From an uncultured Mucilaginibacter sp. (GTDB lineage: Bacteria; Bacteroidota; Bacteroidia; Sphingobacteriales; Sphingobacteriaceae), in contig NZ_CAITNG010000081.1 in the NCBI RefSeq assembly GCF_903893715.1, positions 1 to 64,000 on the forward strand: a stretch of DNA of 64,000 nucleotides, written 5' to 3'. Shown piece after piece: positions 18,601-26,452 of the stretch. Position numbers and translations under genes: made by a program. Under the pieces are notes generated by a model. That model worked only from the letters and a program-made list of their open reading frames with translations, was not told where the DNA came from and ran no database searches. Positions within the stretch are counted from its first letter, which is position 1; each line of letters opens with the position of its first letter.

Positions 18601-18894
18601 AAAAGCCCTGTTATCCTGATAAATACCAAAAAGGAGGGCGATCAGGTTGTACTTGCTGTTCAAGACAATGGCGAGGGTATCCCCAAAGAGGATATCGATA
18701 AGATATTCAATATGTACGGGCGGTTGAACCATGCGGTGGAAGGTCATGGCATAGGTTTATACCTTACCCAAAAAATAGTGAACGCGGCAGGCGGCAATAT
18801 CGTTGTACAAAGTGAACCCGGCGTTGGTACTACTTTTTTGATCTACTTAAAAGTGGAAACCGGACCCCAGGCTGCTATCCCTATTTTAAATTGA
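15679..18894 (+). CDS. CheB-CheR-PAS-histidine kinase hybrid
   Basis: A 1071-residue cytoplasmic signalling protein. Residues 1-190 are a CheB methylesterase with Ser15 (GASAGG), His41 (IIQHLSSDF) and Asp133 (GLGSDGTEG), but no receiver domain in front. About 210-460 is a CheR methyltransferase (SVTSFFRDP, AGCATGEEVYS, SCRNLLIYM). A long coiled coil of NEEM/NEEL repeats (about 635-720) leads to a PAS-like domain, a kinase core with His854 in HAASHDLLAP, and an ATPase domain (SNAIKFN, DNGEGIP, GHGIGLYL). Such hybrids occur outside chemotaxis operons, and no Che genes or receptors lie nearby. The next gene, a receiver, is the likely partner. Confidence 0.93.
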   Translation: MLPVVPHHIIAIGASAGGMEEINAFFDHTPLDGVSYIIIQHLSSDFKSRMVELLAKHSKLDVIEATDGMTVECNLVYLIPNDKYMVIREGKLFLADKEKTKAPHLTINRFFTSLAEYCGKKAIAIVLSGLGSDGTEGIKAIKKAGGMVIARNPETSDFGSMPSHAIATGMVDFVLEPELMPNAIEDYVKYGTELVTDSKADEKSLKAILNLIKDKLPLDFSEYKQSTILRRTLRRAAQHNFSTLGDYLVFLKKTPEEIEALAKDFLISVTSFFRDPAAFEYIETKIFPKILEKLAPGEELKMWVAGCATGEEVYSIGILISELLVGPLKDTVVKLFATDIDSAALAYAGKGVYPSAIAKSISPQRLEKYFTRDGENYRISPAIRKMVIFAQHDLIKNPPYCNMQFISCRNLLIYMTPILQKKVFAMLLFGLKMDGYLFLGSSENPAPIIRNLEVVNKKWKIYRNLETKRAMSFDAFSFPELPDSKRARAAFAGEYPTYNADLTLAETMQESLAIGLGYLAVCVDEDNHVVKSYGHTAPYLLPKLFNSSLTDLLPKPLALAFNTLSRQAIADNKKTTVTGIRIKHAGGGVIKVDLSVSPLRQKNSPQQWLLVTFSEDKSDQPDALATNVFDEQANLDKYTLNLEDEVKELKIKLHSLREQLDASNENMQSFNEELLSANEEMQSTNEEMQSVNEELDTINSDYQQKNKELLEINDDLNNYFRSNVNGQLFIDNDLLLMKFSPGAVKQINLLESDIGRPLSNISTNIKFETIIEDIKTVLAEGGIITKEIETNNGRWYQIMTMPYVQQAENKNSGAVITFNDITELKKAQQELNEKNKSLLRVNADLDNFIHAASHDLLAPLGNIETSINIMNRVALSGAKLNDFLNIINTSVKKFRALITDISTIAKVEADMAMMEMVNMDEIVNNIEWSLEDKIMLSGAVISRNLAVKQVRFSKKNMRSIVYNLVSNAIKFNRGKSPVILINTKKEGDQVVLAVQDNGEGIPKEDIDKIFNMYGRLNHAVEGHGIGLYLTQKIVNAAGGNIVVQSEPGVGTTFLIYLKVETGPQAAIPILN

Positions 18895-18899
18895 CTTTG

Positions 18900-19265
18900 A
18901 TGAAAAAAATATTGATTTTGGATGATGACAAGGATAACCTGGATATCCTTTCGTTTATTTTGACAGATACCGGATATGACGTAAAACTGTTGTCCTCAGG
19001 CGATACCGTATTTGATGAAATAGAAATATATCAACCCGACTTGATTTTAATGGATGTGCGTTTGGCCGGATTGGACGGACGGGAGATTTGCCGTAGCATT
19101 AAAGAAAACCAACTAACCAATGCCGTGCCTGTTATTTTGGTTTCGGCAACATTTGATTTGGCTGGATCGATGGACGGGCCAGGTGCACCCAATGGTTATA
19201 TCACCAAACCTTACGACTTGGACTATTTGCTTGATAGCGTAAAAAAATACATGGTTGCCGTATAG
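18900..19265 (+). CDS. Single-domain response regulator
   Basis: The ATG at 18900 is used, 5 bp after the hybrid kinase stop; a TTG at 18891 would overlap it. The 121-residue product is a bare receiver domain: acidic pocket ILDDD near residues 7-10, phospho-acceptor Asp52 in LILMDVRLAG, the conserved Ser/Thr in ILVSAT, and lysine in YITKPYD. It has no output domain, so it acts by protein contact or in a phosphorelay. Its position makes it the most likely phosphate acceptor of the upstream hybrid kinase. Confidence 0.92.
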   Translation: MKKILILDDDKDNLDILSFILTDTGYDVKLLSSGDTVFDEIEIYQPDLILMDVRLAGLDGREICRSIKENQLTNAVPVILVSATFDLAGSMDGPGAPNGYITKPYDLDYLLDSVKKYMVAV

Positions 19266-19361
19266 TACCCTGCCTCCTTTATCTACCGGAAATATTCCTC
19301 AAACAAACTCTCAATTATTTGGTTAACTTGGTTGACTATATAAAAGAACAATCAGGCCTAC

Positions 19362-21242
19362 ATGCAATTAACCGACGGAGAAGATCTACATTACGCTGTA
19401 CTCCGCGCACCCATCGGAATTTGCATACTTGATGCCGGCACGCTTATAGCCGAAATTGTAAACGATAAATTTTTGGAGGTAGCCGGCAAACCCTACAACC
19501 ACATACGTGGAAAGTTTTACTGGGACGCATTTGCCGAAATCCGTGAGCGTTATGAGGACGCCCTGGCCGGCGTAGTGCGAACCGGTGAGGCGTATTATGC
19601 GGATGAAGTAGAATTGATGCTCATCAGGCATGGCCGCGAAGAGATGATCTTTGTGACCTTTGTTTATTCGCCGATAAAAGATAAAACAGGTACAGTAACC
19701 AAAGTAGCTGTTTGGGTGCTCGAAAACACCAAACAGGTGGTTGAACGGCAAATGGCTGAGACCGCTCGGGTAATGGCCCAAAAAGAGCGGGATCGTTTGA
19801 ACCGTTTTTTTATGCAGGCCCCAACAGGTATTTGTATCTTCGATGGCCCCGAACTGGTATACGAACTGGTTAACCCCACCTACCAGCAATTGTTCCCGGG
19901 CCGCCAGCTATTGGGTAGAGCTTTGTTGGATGCCGTACCCGAGGTGCGCGACCAACCCATCTGGGATATATTGCAAAATGTTTACCGCACAGGCAAAACC
20001 TTTGAAGGCTATGAATTGCTCATTCCATTGGCCAGAACTGACACGGGATCGATAGAAGAGCGTTACTTTAATTTTATCTATCAGGCCAGGCTTAACGAAA
20101 AAGAGCAACCGGATGGCATCTTGGTCTTTGTCATTGAAGTAACCGATGCCGTCATCCTTCGTAACCGAAACATGGCGGAAAGGAAAATTGCCGAAGAAAA
20201 AAGCGCTAAGCTGGCCGCCATCATCGAATCGTCGGATGACGCTATTATCAGCAAAACCCTCGACAGTGTAATCACCAGTTGGAACGATTCAGCCCAACGC
20301 ATCTTTGGTTATACCGCTGATGAGATTATTGGTGAAACGATATATAAGTTGATCCCGCCCGATAGGTTGGAAGAAGAACCGCAAATACTTTCCCGGATAA
20401 AGTCGGGCGAACGGGTAGAGCATTTCGAAACCAGGAGATTAACCAAGGACGGCCAATTGATCGATGTTTCTGTCACCGTATCGCCTCTTAATGATTTGGG
20501 GGGTAATATCATTGGCTTATCAAAAATCGCACGCGATATCACCGAACAAAAGTTAAACGAAACACGCAAAAGCGATTTCATCGCTATGGTTAGCCACGAA
20601 TTAAAAACGCCGCTCACGTCGCTAAATATTTTGCTTCAGGTAGTGGGCACCAAACTTAAAAACAACGAGGACGGGTTTTTAGCCACCGCAATACAAAAAG
20701 CCAATATACAGGTGAAACGGATGACCGATATGATCAACGGCTTTCTTAATGTATCCCGCCTTGAGTCTGGTAAAATATTGATTGATAAACGAACTTTTCA
20801 ATTGGACGAACTGTTGGCCGAAGTAATTGATGAAGCCAACCTCGCCGGAAGCATGCACCGAATAAGTTTCGAGCCTGAACGGCCTGTTTCGATAACTGCC
20901 GATAGGGACAGGATCAGTTCGGTCATATCAAACCTGATTGGCAATGCCGTGAAATATGCCCCCGGCGGAACCGGTATCGAAATCAATTGCGTAGTCGATA
21001 ATGGAAAAGTTGTAGTCAGCGTGAAAGACGAAGGTCCAGGTATAAAACCGAGGGATATAGAAAGGATATTTGACCGCTATTACCGTGTCGACGCAGATCA
21101 TACAAAGCACGTGGCCGGCTTCGGCATTGGCCTTTATTTAAGCGCCGAAATTATTCATTTGCACGGAGGTGATATTTGGGTGGAGAGCGAAAACGGGAGA
21201 GGGGCTACCTTTTACTTCAGTTTACCAATTGCTAAGCCATAA
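19362..21242 (+). CDS. PAS-domain sensor histidine kinase
   Basis: A 626-residue soluble kinase. Two degenerate PAS domains start near APIGICILDAG and APTGICIFDGPE and share a repeat-like sequence. A canonical PAS domain follows (AIIESSDDAIISKTLD with a PAC tail, GLSKIARDITEQ). The kinase core has His412 in MVSHELKTPLTSL, N-box NLIGNAVKYAPGG, DEGPGIKP and GFGIGLYLS. No membrane segment is visible, so the signal is probably intracellular. It follows the receiver gene by 96 bp and probably shares its pathway. Its 3' end is 34 bp from the tRNA-Ala fragment that marks the accessory block. Confidence 0.93.
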   Translation: MQLTDGEDLHYAVLRAPIGICILDAGTLIAEIVNDKFLEVAGKPYNHIRGKFYWDAFAEIRERYEDALAGVVRTGEAYYADEVELMLIRHGREEMIFVTFVYSPIKDKTGTVTKVAVWVLENTKQVVERQMAETARVMAQKERDRLNRFFMQAPTGICIFDGPELVYELVNPTYQQLFPGRQLLGRALLDAVPEVRDQPIWDILQNVYRTGKTFEGYELLIPLARTDTGSIEERYFNFIYQARLNEKEQPDGILVFVIEVTDAVILRNRNMAERKIAEEKSAKLAAIIESSDDAIISKTLDSVITSWNDSAQRIFGYTADEIIGETIYKLIPPDRLEEEPQILSRIKSGERVEHFETRRLTKDGQLIDVSVTVSPLNDLGGNIIGLSKIARDITEQKLNETRKSDFIAMVSHELKTPLTSLNILLQVVGTKLKNNEDGFLATAIQKANIQVKRMTDMINGFLNVSRLESGKILIDKRTFQLDELLAEVIDEANLAGSMHRISFEPERPVSITADRDRISSVISNLIGNAVKYAPGGTGIEINCVVDNGKVVVSVKDEGPGIKPRDIERIFDRYYRVDADHTKHVAGFGIGLYLSAEIIHLHGGDIWVESENGRGATFYFSLPIAKP

Positions 21243-21276
21243 AAATGGGACGCCGAAAGACAACCCTTTTTTTATT

Positions 21277-21324
21277 AATGTGGAGAATATCGGAGTCGAA
21301 CCGATAACCTCTTACATGCCATGC
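21277..21324 (-). repeat. tRNA-Ala(GGC) 3'-half fragment (candidate attachment site)
   Basis: On the minus strand this matches the 3' half of the complete tRNA-Ala at 38955-39028, including anticodon loop, T-arm and 3' acceptor strand. 46 of 48 bases agree, and the first 29 (21277-21305 against 38951-38979) are identical. The 5' half is absent: sequence diverges abruptly after the anticodon stem. It cannot fold as a tRNA. A same-orientation partial tRNA copy is the usual trace of an element that integrated into the 3' end of a tRNA gene. Confidence 0.8.
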
Positions 21325-22084
21325 GCAGTCGTACGATTTTCATATCCTTTCATTTGTTTGCATTTTTTTATAAGTTATTGATTAAAAGTGATTTAATTAA
21401 GAATTGATTTGCAATCAATTTCAATTATTTTCCTTCGTTCGCAGTACTTGTGTGCAAATTGTGTGCACGGAGATAGTAACGAACTATACTCATTTCTAAT
21501 AAATTAATTAAGCACCACAACAGTCAGAACCTATTTGCTTGCCCAATGCGTTCGACTGTACGCTAGTAGGAATATTCAAAAGCCGTTGACCACTTACTTA
21601 ACCCCAAAACAGCAAAAAGTTAAGCTGTCGCACTTTAACAATTTCATTGTCTATGAGTTGTGATTTCCAAAGTTAACAACGCAAAATGCGTTTGAGACGA
21701 AAGGAATCAACTGGGTCGCCTATCTAAATATCCAATTATAGATCAGAAAGGTATTTTTAGGAACTGATTGAGCCGGAATTAGGATACGAGTTAATTCTCT
21801 TGAATTAATGAGACTTTGTTCAATGGACGAGCGTAAGCATTGTTGTGTACGTTTAAAAAGTCTTTTACTGATATATTCGGATTAAAAATCTCACTGAAAT
21901 TATTTTTTTGACAAAAAGATAGAACTCACGGGGATTAGCTTTTTATCGACCCAATTAATGCAGGTTTCAGGAATCATAAATTAACCTGTTCAAGAGATCT
22001 AACCCATCCTTCTTTTAAAATATTAATAACAACGAAAACGATCTCTTATTAGGGTTTCGTTGTATCGCTGATGGTAGCAATTAT

Positions 22085-22475
22085 GATGCCTATGTATCGG
22101 TTTCCCGTTGAGTAACAGCGTGGTTTCAGATCTTCCTGCAGCTTATTAATTAACGGGTGCCTACGAGCAGCATTTGGGTAGCGATTTTAAGGTGAGGCCT
22201 TCCGATTCATTGTGTTATCGGGGCAATGCGTTGTCCTTTGATTATAACGTTTCTGTAATATTGTATATGGAAGAAATTTTGACGAATGGGTTTAGTTATC
22301 GCAATGATAGTGCTCTGGCCGATATCTTTTTACTAATTTGAACAAGAATACACGGTTCGGTTTTAGCTATCAATTTAGTTTATGCAACTACGCATTGGGC
22401 AGACTAAACAATATCTCACAAGAGCTAAAGCTGACCTATCGATTTGGTAAAAGTCTGACTTTGGAAATTTTGTAA
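22085..22475 (+). pseudogene. Broken PorP/SprF-like outer-membrane protein gene
   Basis: Reading forward and allowing for one in-frame stop and frameshifts gives FPLSNSVVSDLPAAY, a stop near 22150, LTGAYEQHLGSDFKVRPS, then DYNVSVILYMEE and GFSYRNDSAL. A frame change near 22335 leads to LNKNTRFGFSYQFSL, and ELKLTYRFGKSL comes just before the TAA at 22473-22475. The order of a membrane strand, FK-x-x-PS, a beta strand, GFSYR, a strand with R-x-G-x-SY, and a final aromatic-ended strand is that of PorP/SprF family proteins linked to type IX secretion. The N-terminal half is not identifiable. The family call is from motif memory. Confidence 0.55.
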
Positions 22476-22638
22476 CAACTCTATTTAATGAACCTTTAAA
22501 CGCGCAGGTGTAATTGAAAGTCTTTCAAGCATTTGAGACCGATTAACAGAAATGGGGCATAAAAGTTTCTGTATTCAAAGCTCATGAAATCGGTTTTGGA
22601 AAATTGCGGTAATTCAAAAAAGACAATTATACTTCAAA

Positions 22639-24096
22639 TTATTTATCGACAATTAAAGTGGCGATAGCGTGAGGTAAAATTGTCGATGATGCAATATACC
22701 CATCCAGCGATAGTTGGTAGTTGACGCTATCGTCTGTTACATTGAGTATCACTACGGCCAATTTGCCATCGGTATTGATAAAAGCCGTGGTGGCCAACTG
22801 ACTGCGATTTGACGAACACGCCACCCGCTTAGCTCCCGGCCTGATGAATTTTGAAAATTGCCCTATATAGTAATAGGCGTTAGTGTAAGTTATATCGCCA
22901 GTTTGAGTATTGGCATGCACGGGCGCAAAACAATAATTGCCAACATGGTTGGGACCGCCGTTTTGATCGAGCAGGATATTCCAGTCTGACCATCCCACAA
23001 CGCCGCAATTCAGGTCGTTAATCATCGAGATGCCGTACTTTTCGCCATGTTCCCAATTGTCCATTTTTGAGGCATCAAATTTCTCGGTGCAGCCCTCGGT
23101 GAAAATGAGGTGCTTTTCAGGGAACGATTCGGCCACGCGTCGTACGTTGTCAAACTGCATAGGGCCACCTGTCCAGGTTTCATACCAATGATACCCGATG
23201 CCCCACACGTATTTAGCTGCTTGCTTGTCAGCCAAAACAGTAGCAGTGCGTTGAAATATCAAATCGCGGTTATGATCCCAAATAATAAGCTTTTTGTTGC
23301 TAAAGCCGTTATTGTGCAGCGCAGGGCCCAGATAGTTTTTTACAAAATCGCGTTCCTCTTCAGCCGTAAAAATACACGATTCCCATTTCTGCTGTGCAAG
23401 CGGCTCATTTTGTACCGTTAAACCCCAAACCGGTATTCCCTGTTGCTTATAAGCTTGTATAAATTTGATATAAAAGTTGGCCCAGCTTTGCGCGAAGGCC
23501 GGCAATAACTTACCGCCGTTTAAGGTGCTGCTATTGTCTTTCATCCAGGCAGGCGGGCTCCAGGGCGAAATAAACAACGATAGCTTACCTTTGGCAACCT
23601 TCATAGCCTCTTTAATGAGCGGCATTTTATATTTTTCATCGTGTGTGACACTAAATGTTTTTAAAGCCGCATCACCATCGCTCACGTAGGTGTACATGTC
23701 GCTCGAAAAATCGCAGCTTTGCATATTGGTGCGTGCCAGGGTATAACCAATGCCCGATTGTGGATTGAAATAGGCATTAATCAACTCTTGTTGTTTTGTT
23801 GCAGGAAGTTTATAAAAAGTTTCGGCGGCGGCATCTGTCAACGCTCCTCCGATGCCCACTATTGTTTGGAATTTTTTTAGGGTATCGATAAAAATAAGCG
23901 CATCCTTTTCGGTAGGCGCTTTTCTTGTCTTTGAGAGAGAAAGAATGTCGGTATGGCTAAGTCTGTAAGCGGTGTTTTGGGCGGTAGTGTAAATTTCAAC
24001 TTGTTTTTTTTGACTTTTTATTGCTTGTGCCGAACAGAAGCCGCAATACGCCGCCAGCAACAAAACCCCACAAGACATTTTATACCGATAATACAT
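22639..24096 (-). CDS. GH30-family glycoside hydrolase (probable endo-beta-1,6-glucanase)
   Basis: A 485-residue exported enzyme with a signal peptide (to about residue 24). The GH30 barrel is clear: GIGGALTDAAAETF, TLARTNMQSCDFS, SPWSPPAWMKDN. The acid/base is Glu231 in GLTVQNEP and the nucleophile Glu334 in IFTEGC. A C-terminal beta domain follows. The neighbours (GH16, GH3, SusCD) fit subfamily 3, whose characterised members cut beta-1,6-glucan; the subfamily is inference. Its ATG shares one base with the GH3 stop (TAATG), so the two are translationally coupled. Confidence 0.9.
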   Translation of the reverse strand: MYYRYKMSCGVLLLAAYCGFCSAQAIKSQKKQVEIYTTAQNTAYRLSHTDILSLSKTRKAPTEKDALIFIDTLKKFQTIVGIGGALTDAAAETFYKLPATKQQELINAYFNPQSGIGYTLARTNMQSCDFSSDMYTYVSDGDAALKTFSVTHDEKYKMPLIKEAMKVAKGKLSLFISPWSPPAWMKDNSSTLNGGKLLPAFAQSWANFYIKFIQAYKQQGIPVWGLTVQNEPLAQQKWESCIFTAEEERDFVKNYLGPALHNNGFSNKKLIIWDHNRDLIFQRTATVLADKQAAKYVWGIGYHWYETWTGGPMQFDNVRRVAESFPEKHLIFTEGCTEKFDASKMDNWEHGEKYGISMINDLNCGVVGWSDWNILLDQNGGPNHVGNYCFAPVHANTQTGDITYTNAYYYIGQFSKFIRPGAKRVACSSNRSQLATTAFINTDGKLAVVILNVTDDSVNYQLSLDGYIASSTILPHAIATLIVDK

Positions 24097-26372
24097 TATT
24101 GCGTTTTTATAAGTTGGAAAGTATCGGTTAACCTGATATCGTCCGAAGCGCTGCCAATCATTATATCGAACATGCCCGGTTCAGTGCTCCAAATCATTTT
24201 TTGATTATAAAATGCCAGTTTCTTTGAATCTATTTCAAAATTGACCACACAGGTTTCCGACGGTTTGAGATTTACTTTTATAAAGTCTTTTAATTCTTTA
24301 ACAGGCCGGGTTACGCTTGCAACCCTGTCGTGCAGGTAAAGCTGCGCCACTTCTTCGCCGGCGTATTTGCCGGTATTGGTTAGGGCAAAACTTATCAATA
24401 TCTTCTGCTTGTCATTCATAGTTTTTGCGCTCAATTTTAAGTCGGAATATTTAAAGCTGGTATAACTCAAACCATATCCAAAAGCATAGCGGGGGGTATT
24501 CAATTGGTCGATATAAGCAGATTTGTAGACCACATCTGCCGGACTTATTAATGGACGTCCTGTACTTTTGTAACTATAATAAATGGGAATCTGCCCTTCG
24601 GACCGTGGAAACGAAACGGGTAGTTTACCAGAGGGGTTGTAGTCTCCAAATAAAACGTCTGCCATGGCATTACCGGCTTCGGTGCCCAGCCACCAGGTGT
24701 ACAATATAGCCGGCGCGTGGTCGGCTGTCCAGTTAAAAATAAGTGGCCGACCTCCCATAACCAAAACAACCAATGGTTTCCCAGTTGCCCGAATGGCTTT
24801 TATCAAATCTTCCTGAACACCAGGTATGTGAATATTGGCGCGGCTTTTTGCTTCGCCGCTCATATCAAATGCTTCGCCTACGGCCATTACGACAACATCG
24901 GCCTGTTGTGCTGCTTTTACGGCATCGGCAAAACCTGCCCGAACAGTATCATCTATGTTGCAGCCCTTTGCGTACAATAATGTTGTATTGTTTCCCAGTT
25001 TATTTTGTATCCCTTCATATAACGAAACTGGATCGGTTTCGTCACTTTCGCCCCATGGCAGCGCCCAAAATCCCCGCATATCTTTTTTTGCCTTTGCAAG
25101 GGGGCCTATCAGTGCAATCTGCTTTAGGTTTTTTGATAAGGGCAATAATTGATTGTCGTTTTTCAACAGCACCATACTTTTTTGGGCTACCGAACGTGCT
25201 ATGGCTTTGTTTTCAGGAGAGTTTACAACTGTTTTTTCGCGTTCGGTGTTACAAAATCTAAATGGATCGTCAAACAAACCCAATTCAAACTTCTTTTGTA
25301 GTATCCGGCGCACCGCATCATCTATCAGCGCAACAGAAACCGCGCCCGATTTTACCAATTGCGGCAAATTATCGATATAGCTTCTTCCTTCCATATCCAT
25401 GTCGCACCCGGCGGTAATCGCGGCCATCGCAGCATGCCTTTTATCGGCAACGAAGCCGTGATTGATCATTTCGGTTATCGAGCCCCAGTCGCTCACAACA
25501 AACCCTTTATAGCCCCATTGGCCTTTTAGTATATCGCGTTGCAGGTAAGTGTTCCCGGTTGCGGGTATGCCGTTCAACTCATTGAACGAGTTCATGAAAG
25601 TTGCCGCACCTGCGTCAACGGCTGCTTTAAAAGGCGGCAAATAAACTTCCCATAAGGTTCGGTCGCTTATGTCAACAGAATTGTAATCGCGGCCCGCAAT
25701 GGCGGCACCGTATGCCGCAAAGTGCTTGGCACAGGCCATTACGGCGTCGAGACTGCCCAGACCATTGCCTTGAAAACCCTTAACCCGTGCAATAGCTATT
25801 TGCGAACCTAAGTATGGGTCTTCGCCGGCGCCTTCCATTATGCGTCCCCAACGCGGGTCGCGGCTGATATCAACCATCGGAGCAAACGTCCAGTTAATTC
25901 CGGAAGCGGCGGCTTCTGTTGCTGCTATACGGGCCGATAAACCAATGGCCGCCATGTCCCAGCTTGACGCTTCCGCGAGCGGAATGGGGAAGGTTGTATG
26001 ATATCCATGGATAACATCTTCGCCGAACAATAGGGGGATTTTTAAACGCGACTGCATAGCGGCCTGCTGGTAAATGCGTATATCAACCGTTCCGTTTACT
26101 TTTAGTATAGACCCAACCCTCCCCTGCTTTATTTCATCTACAATATTGCCGGTACTATTAATCGGGCCTGTGGCATTTTTATAGCTGGCGTATTGATTAA
26201 GTTGGCCCACTTTTTCCTCCAGCGTCATTTTTAGCAATAACTGGTCAACCTTTTGTGCGATAGGCGCTTGAGAATCCAACGTGTTTTGTTGCGCAAAACA
26301 CGTTAACGACCCTAACCAGATAAGTAAAATGGTTGTAATAGATAATTTAAGCATCCTGATGAATACTAACAT
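24096..26372 (-). CDS. GH3-family beta-glucosidase
   Basis: A 758-residue exported enzyme; translation may instead begin at a second Met seven codons in (26354), which gives a cleaner signal peptide. The GH3 N-terminal barrel has LLFGEDVIHGYHT, PRWGRIMEGAGEDP, KHFAAYG and the nucleophile Asp295 in GFVVSDWGSI. The second alpha/beta domain has VVLVMGGRPL, and a fibronectin-type III-like C-terminus follows. It would release glucose from gluco-oligosaccharides in the periplasm. It leads the GH3-GH30 pair and is separated from GH16 by a hairpin terminator. Confidence 0.95.
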   Translation of the reverse strand: MLVFIRMLKLSITTILLIWLGSLTCFAQQNTLDSQAPIAQKVDQLLLKMTLEEKVGQLNQYASYKNATGPINSTGNIVDEIKQGRVGSILKVNGTVDIRIYQQAAMQSRLKIPLLFGEDVIHGYHTTFPIPLAEASSWDMAAIGLSARIAATEAAASGINWTFAPMVDISRDPRWGRIMEGAGEDPYLGSQIAIARVKGFQGNGLGSLDAVMACAKHFAAYGAAIAGRDYNSVDISDRTLWEVYLPPFKAAVDAGAATFMNSFNELNGIPATGNTYLQRDILKGQWGYKGFVVSDWGSITEMINHGFVADKRHAAMAAITAGCDMDMEGRSYIDNLPQLVKSGAVSVALIDDAVRRILQKKFELGLFDDPFRFCNTEREKTVVNSPENKAIARSVAQKSMVLLKNDNQLLPLSKNLKQIALIGPLAKAKKDMRGFWALPWGESDETDPVSLYEGIQNKLGNNTTLLYAKGCNIDDTVRAGFADAVKAAQQADVVVMAVGEAFDMSGEAKSRANIHIPGVQEDLIKAIRATGKPLVVLVMGGRPLIFNWTADHAPAILYTWWLGTEAGNAMADVLFGDYNPSGKLPVSFPRSEGQIPIYYSYKSTGRPLISPADVVYKSAYIDQLNTPRYAFGYGLSYTSFKYSDLKLSAKTMNDKQKILISFALTNTGKYAGEEVAQLYLHDRVASVTRPVKELKDFIKVNLKPSETCVVNFEIDSKKLAFYNQKMIWSTEPGMFDIMIGSASDDIRLTDTFQLIKTQ

Positions 26373-26385
26373 ATTAAAGCGTATT

Positions 26386-26416
26386 AAAAACGTGTCCCGC
26401 CGAGGAACAGGACACG
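26386..26416 (-). terminator. Hairpin terminator or attenuator between GH16 and GH3
   Basis: On the minus strand CGTGTCC and GGACACG (26410-26416 with 26391-26397) form a stem followed by TTTTT. It lies in the 80-bp gap after the GH16 stop and before GH3. It should reduce read-through and may set the ratio between binding/import proteins and the two downstream hydrolases. Confidence 0.7.
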
Positions 26417-26452
26417 CTGTAGAAAAATGGTGTTAAAACAATTTGAATACTT

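Larger units (their letters stand above)
21243..22638. other. Decayed non-coding stretch at the left edge of the accessory block
   Basis: About 1.4 kb without an intact gene. It contains the tRNA-Ala fragment, a pair of TTGTGTGCA repeats (21448-21467) and a broken PorP/SprF-like gene (about 22085-22475). From 21490 to 22080 I see no recognisable coding remnant on either strand. The stretch is visibly more A/T-rich than the flanking genes. Confidence 0.7.

Noticed and set aside
21277-21324. A second functional tRNA-Ala gene
   Set aside because: The 5' half, including the D-arm and 5' acceptor strand, is missing, as are a promoter and terminator.
24773-25261. 162-codon open frame opposite the GH3 gene
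   Set aside because: It is the antisense of a clear GH3 domain, with arginine- and proline-rich composition typical of shadow frames.
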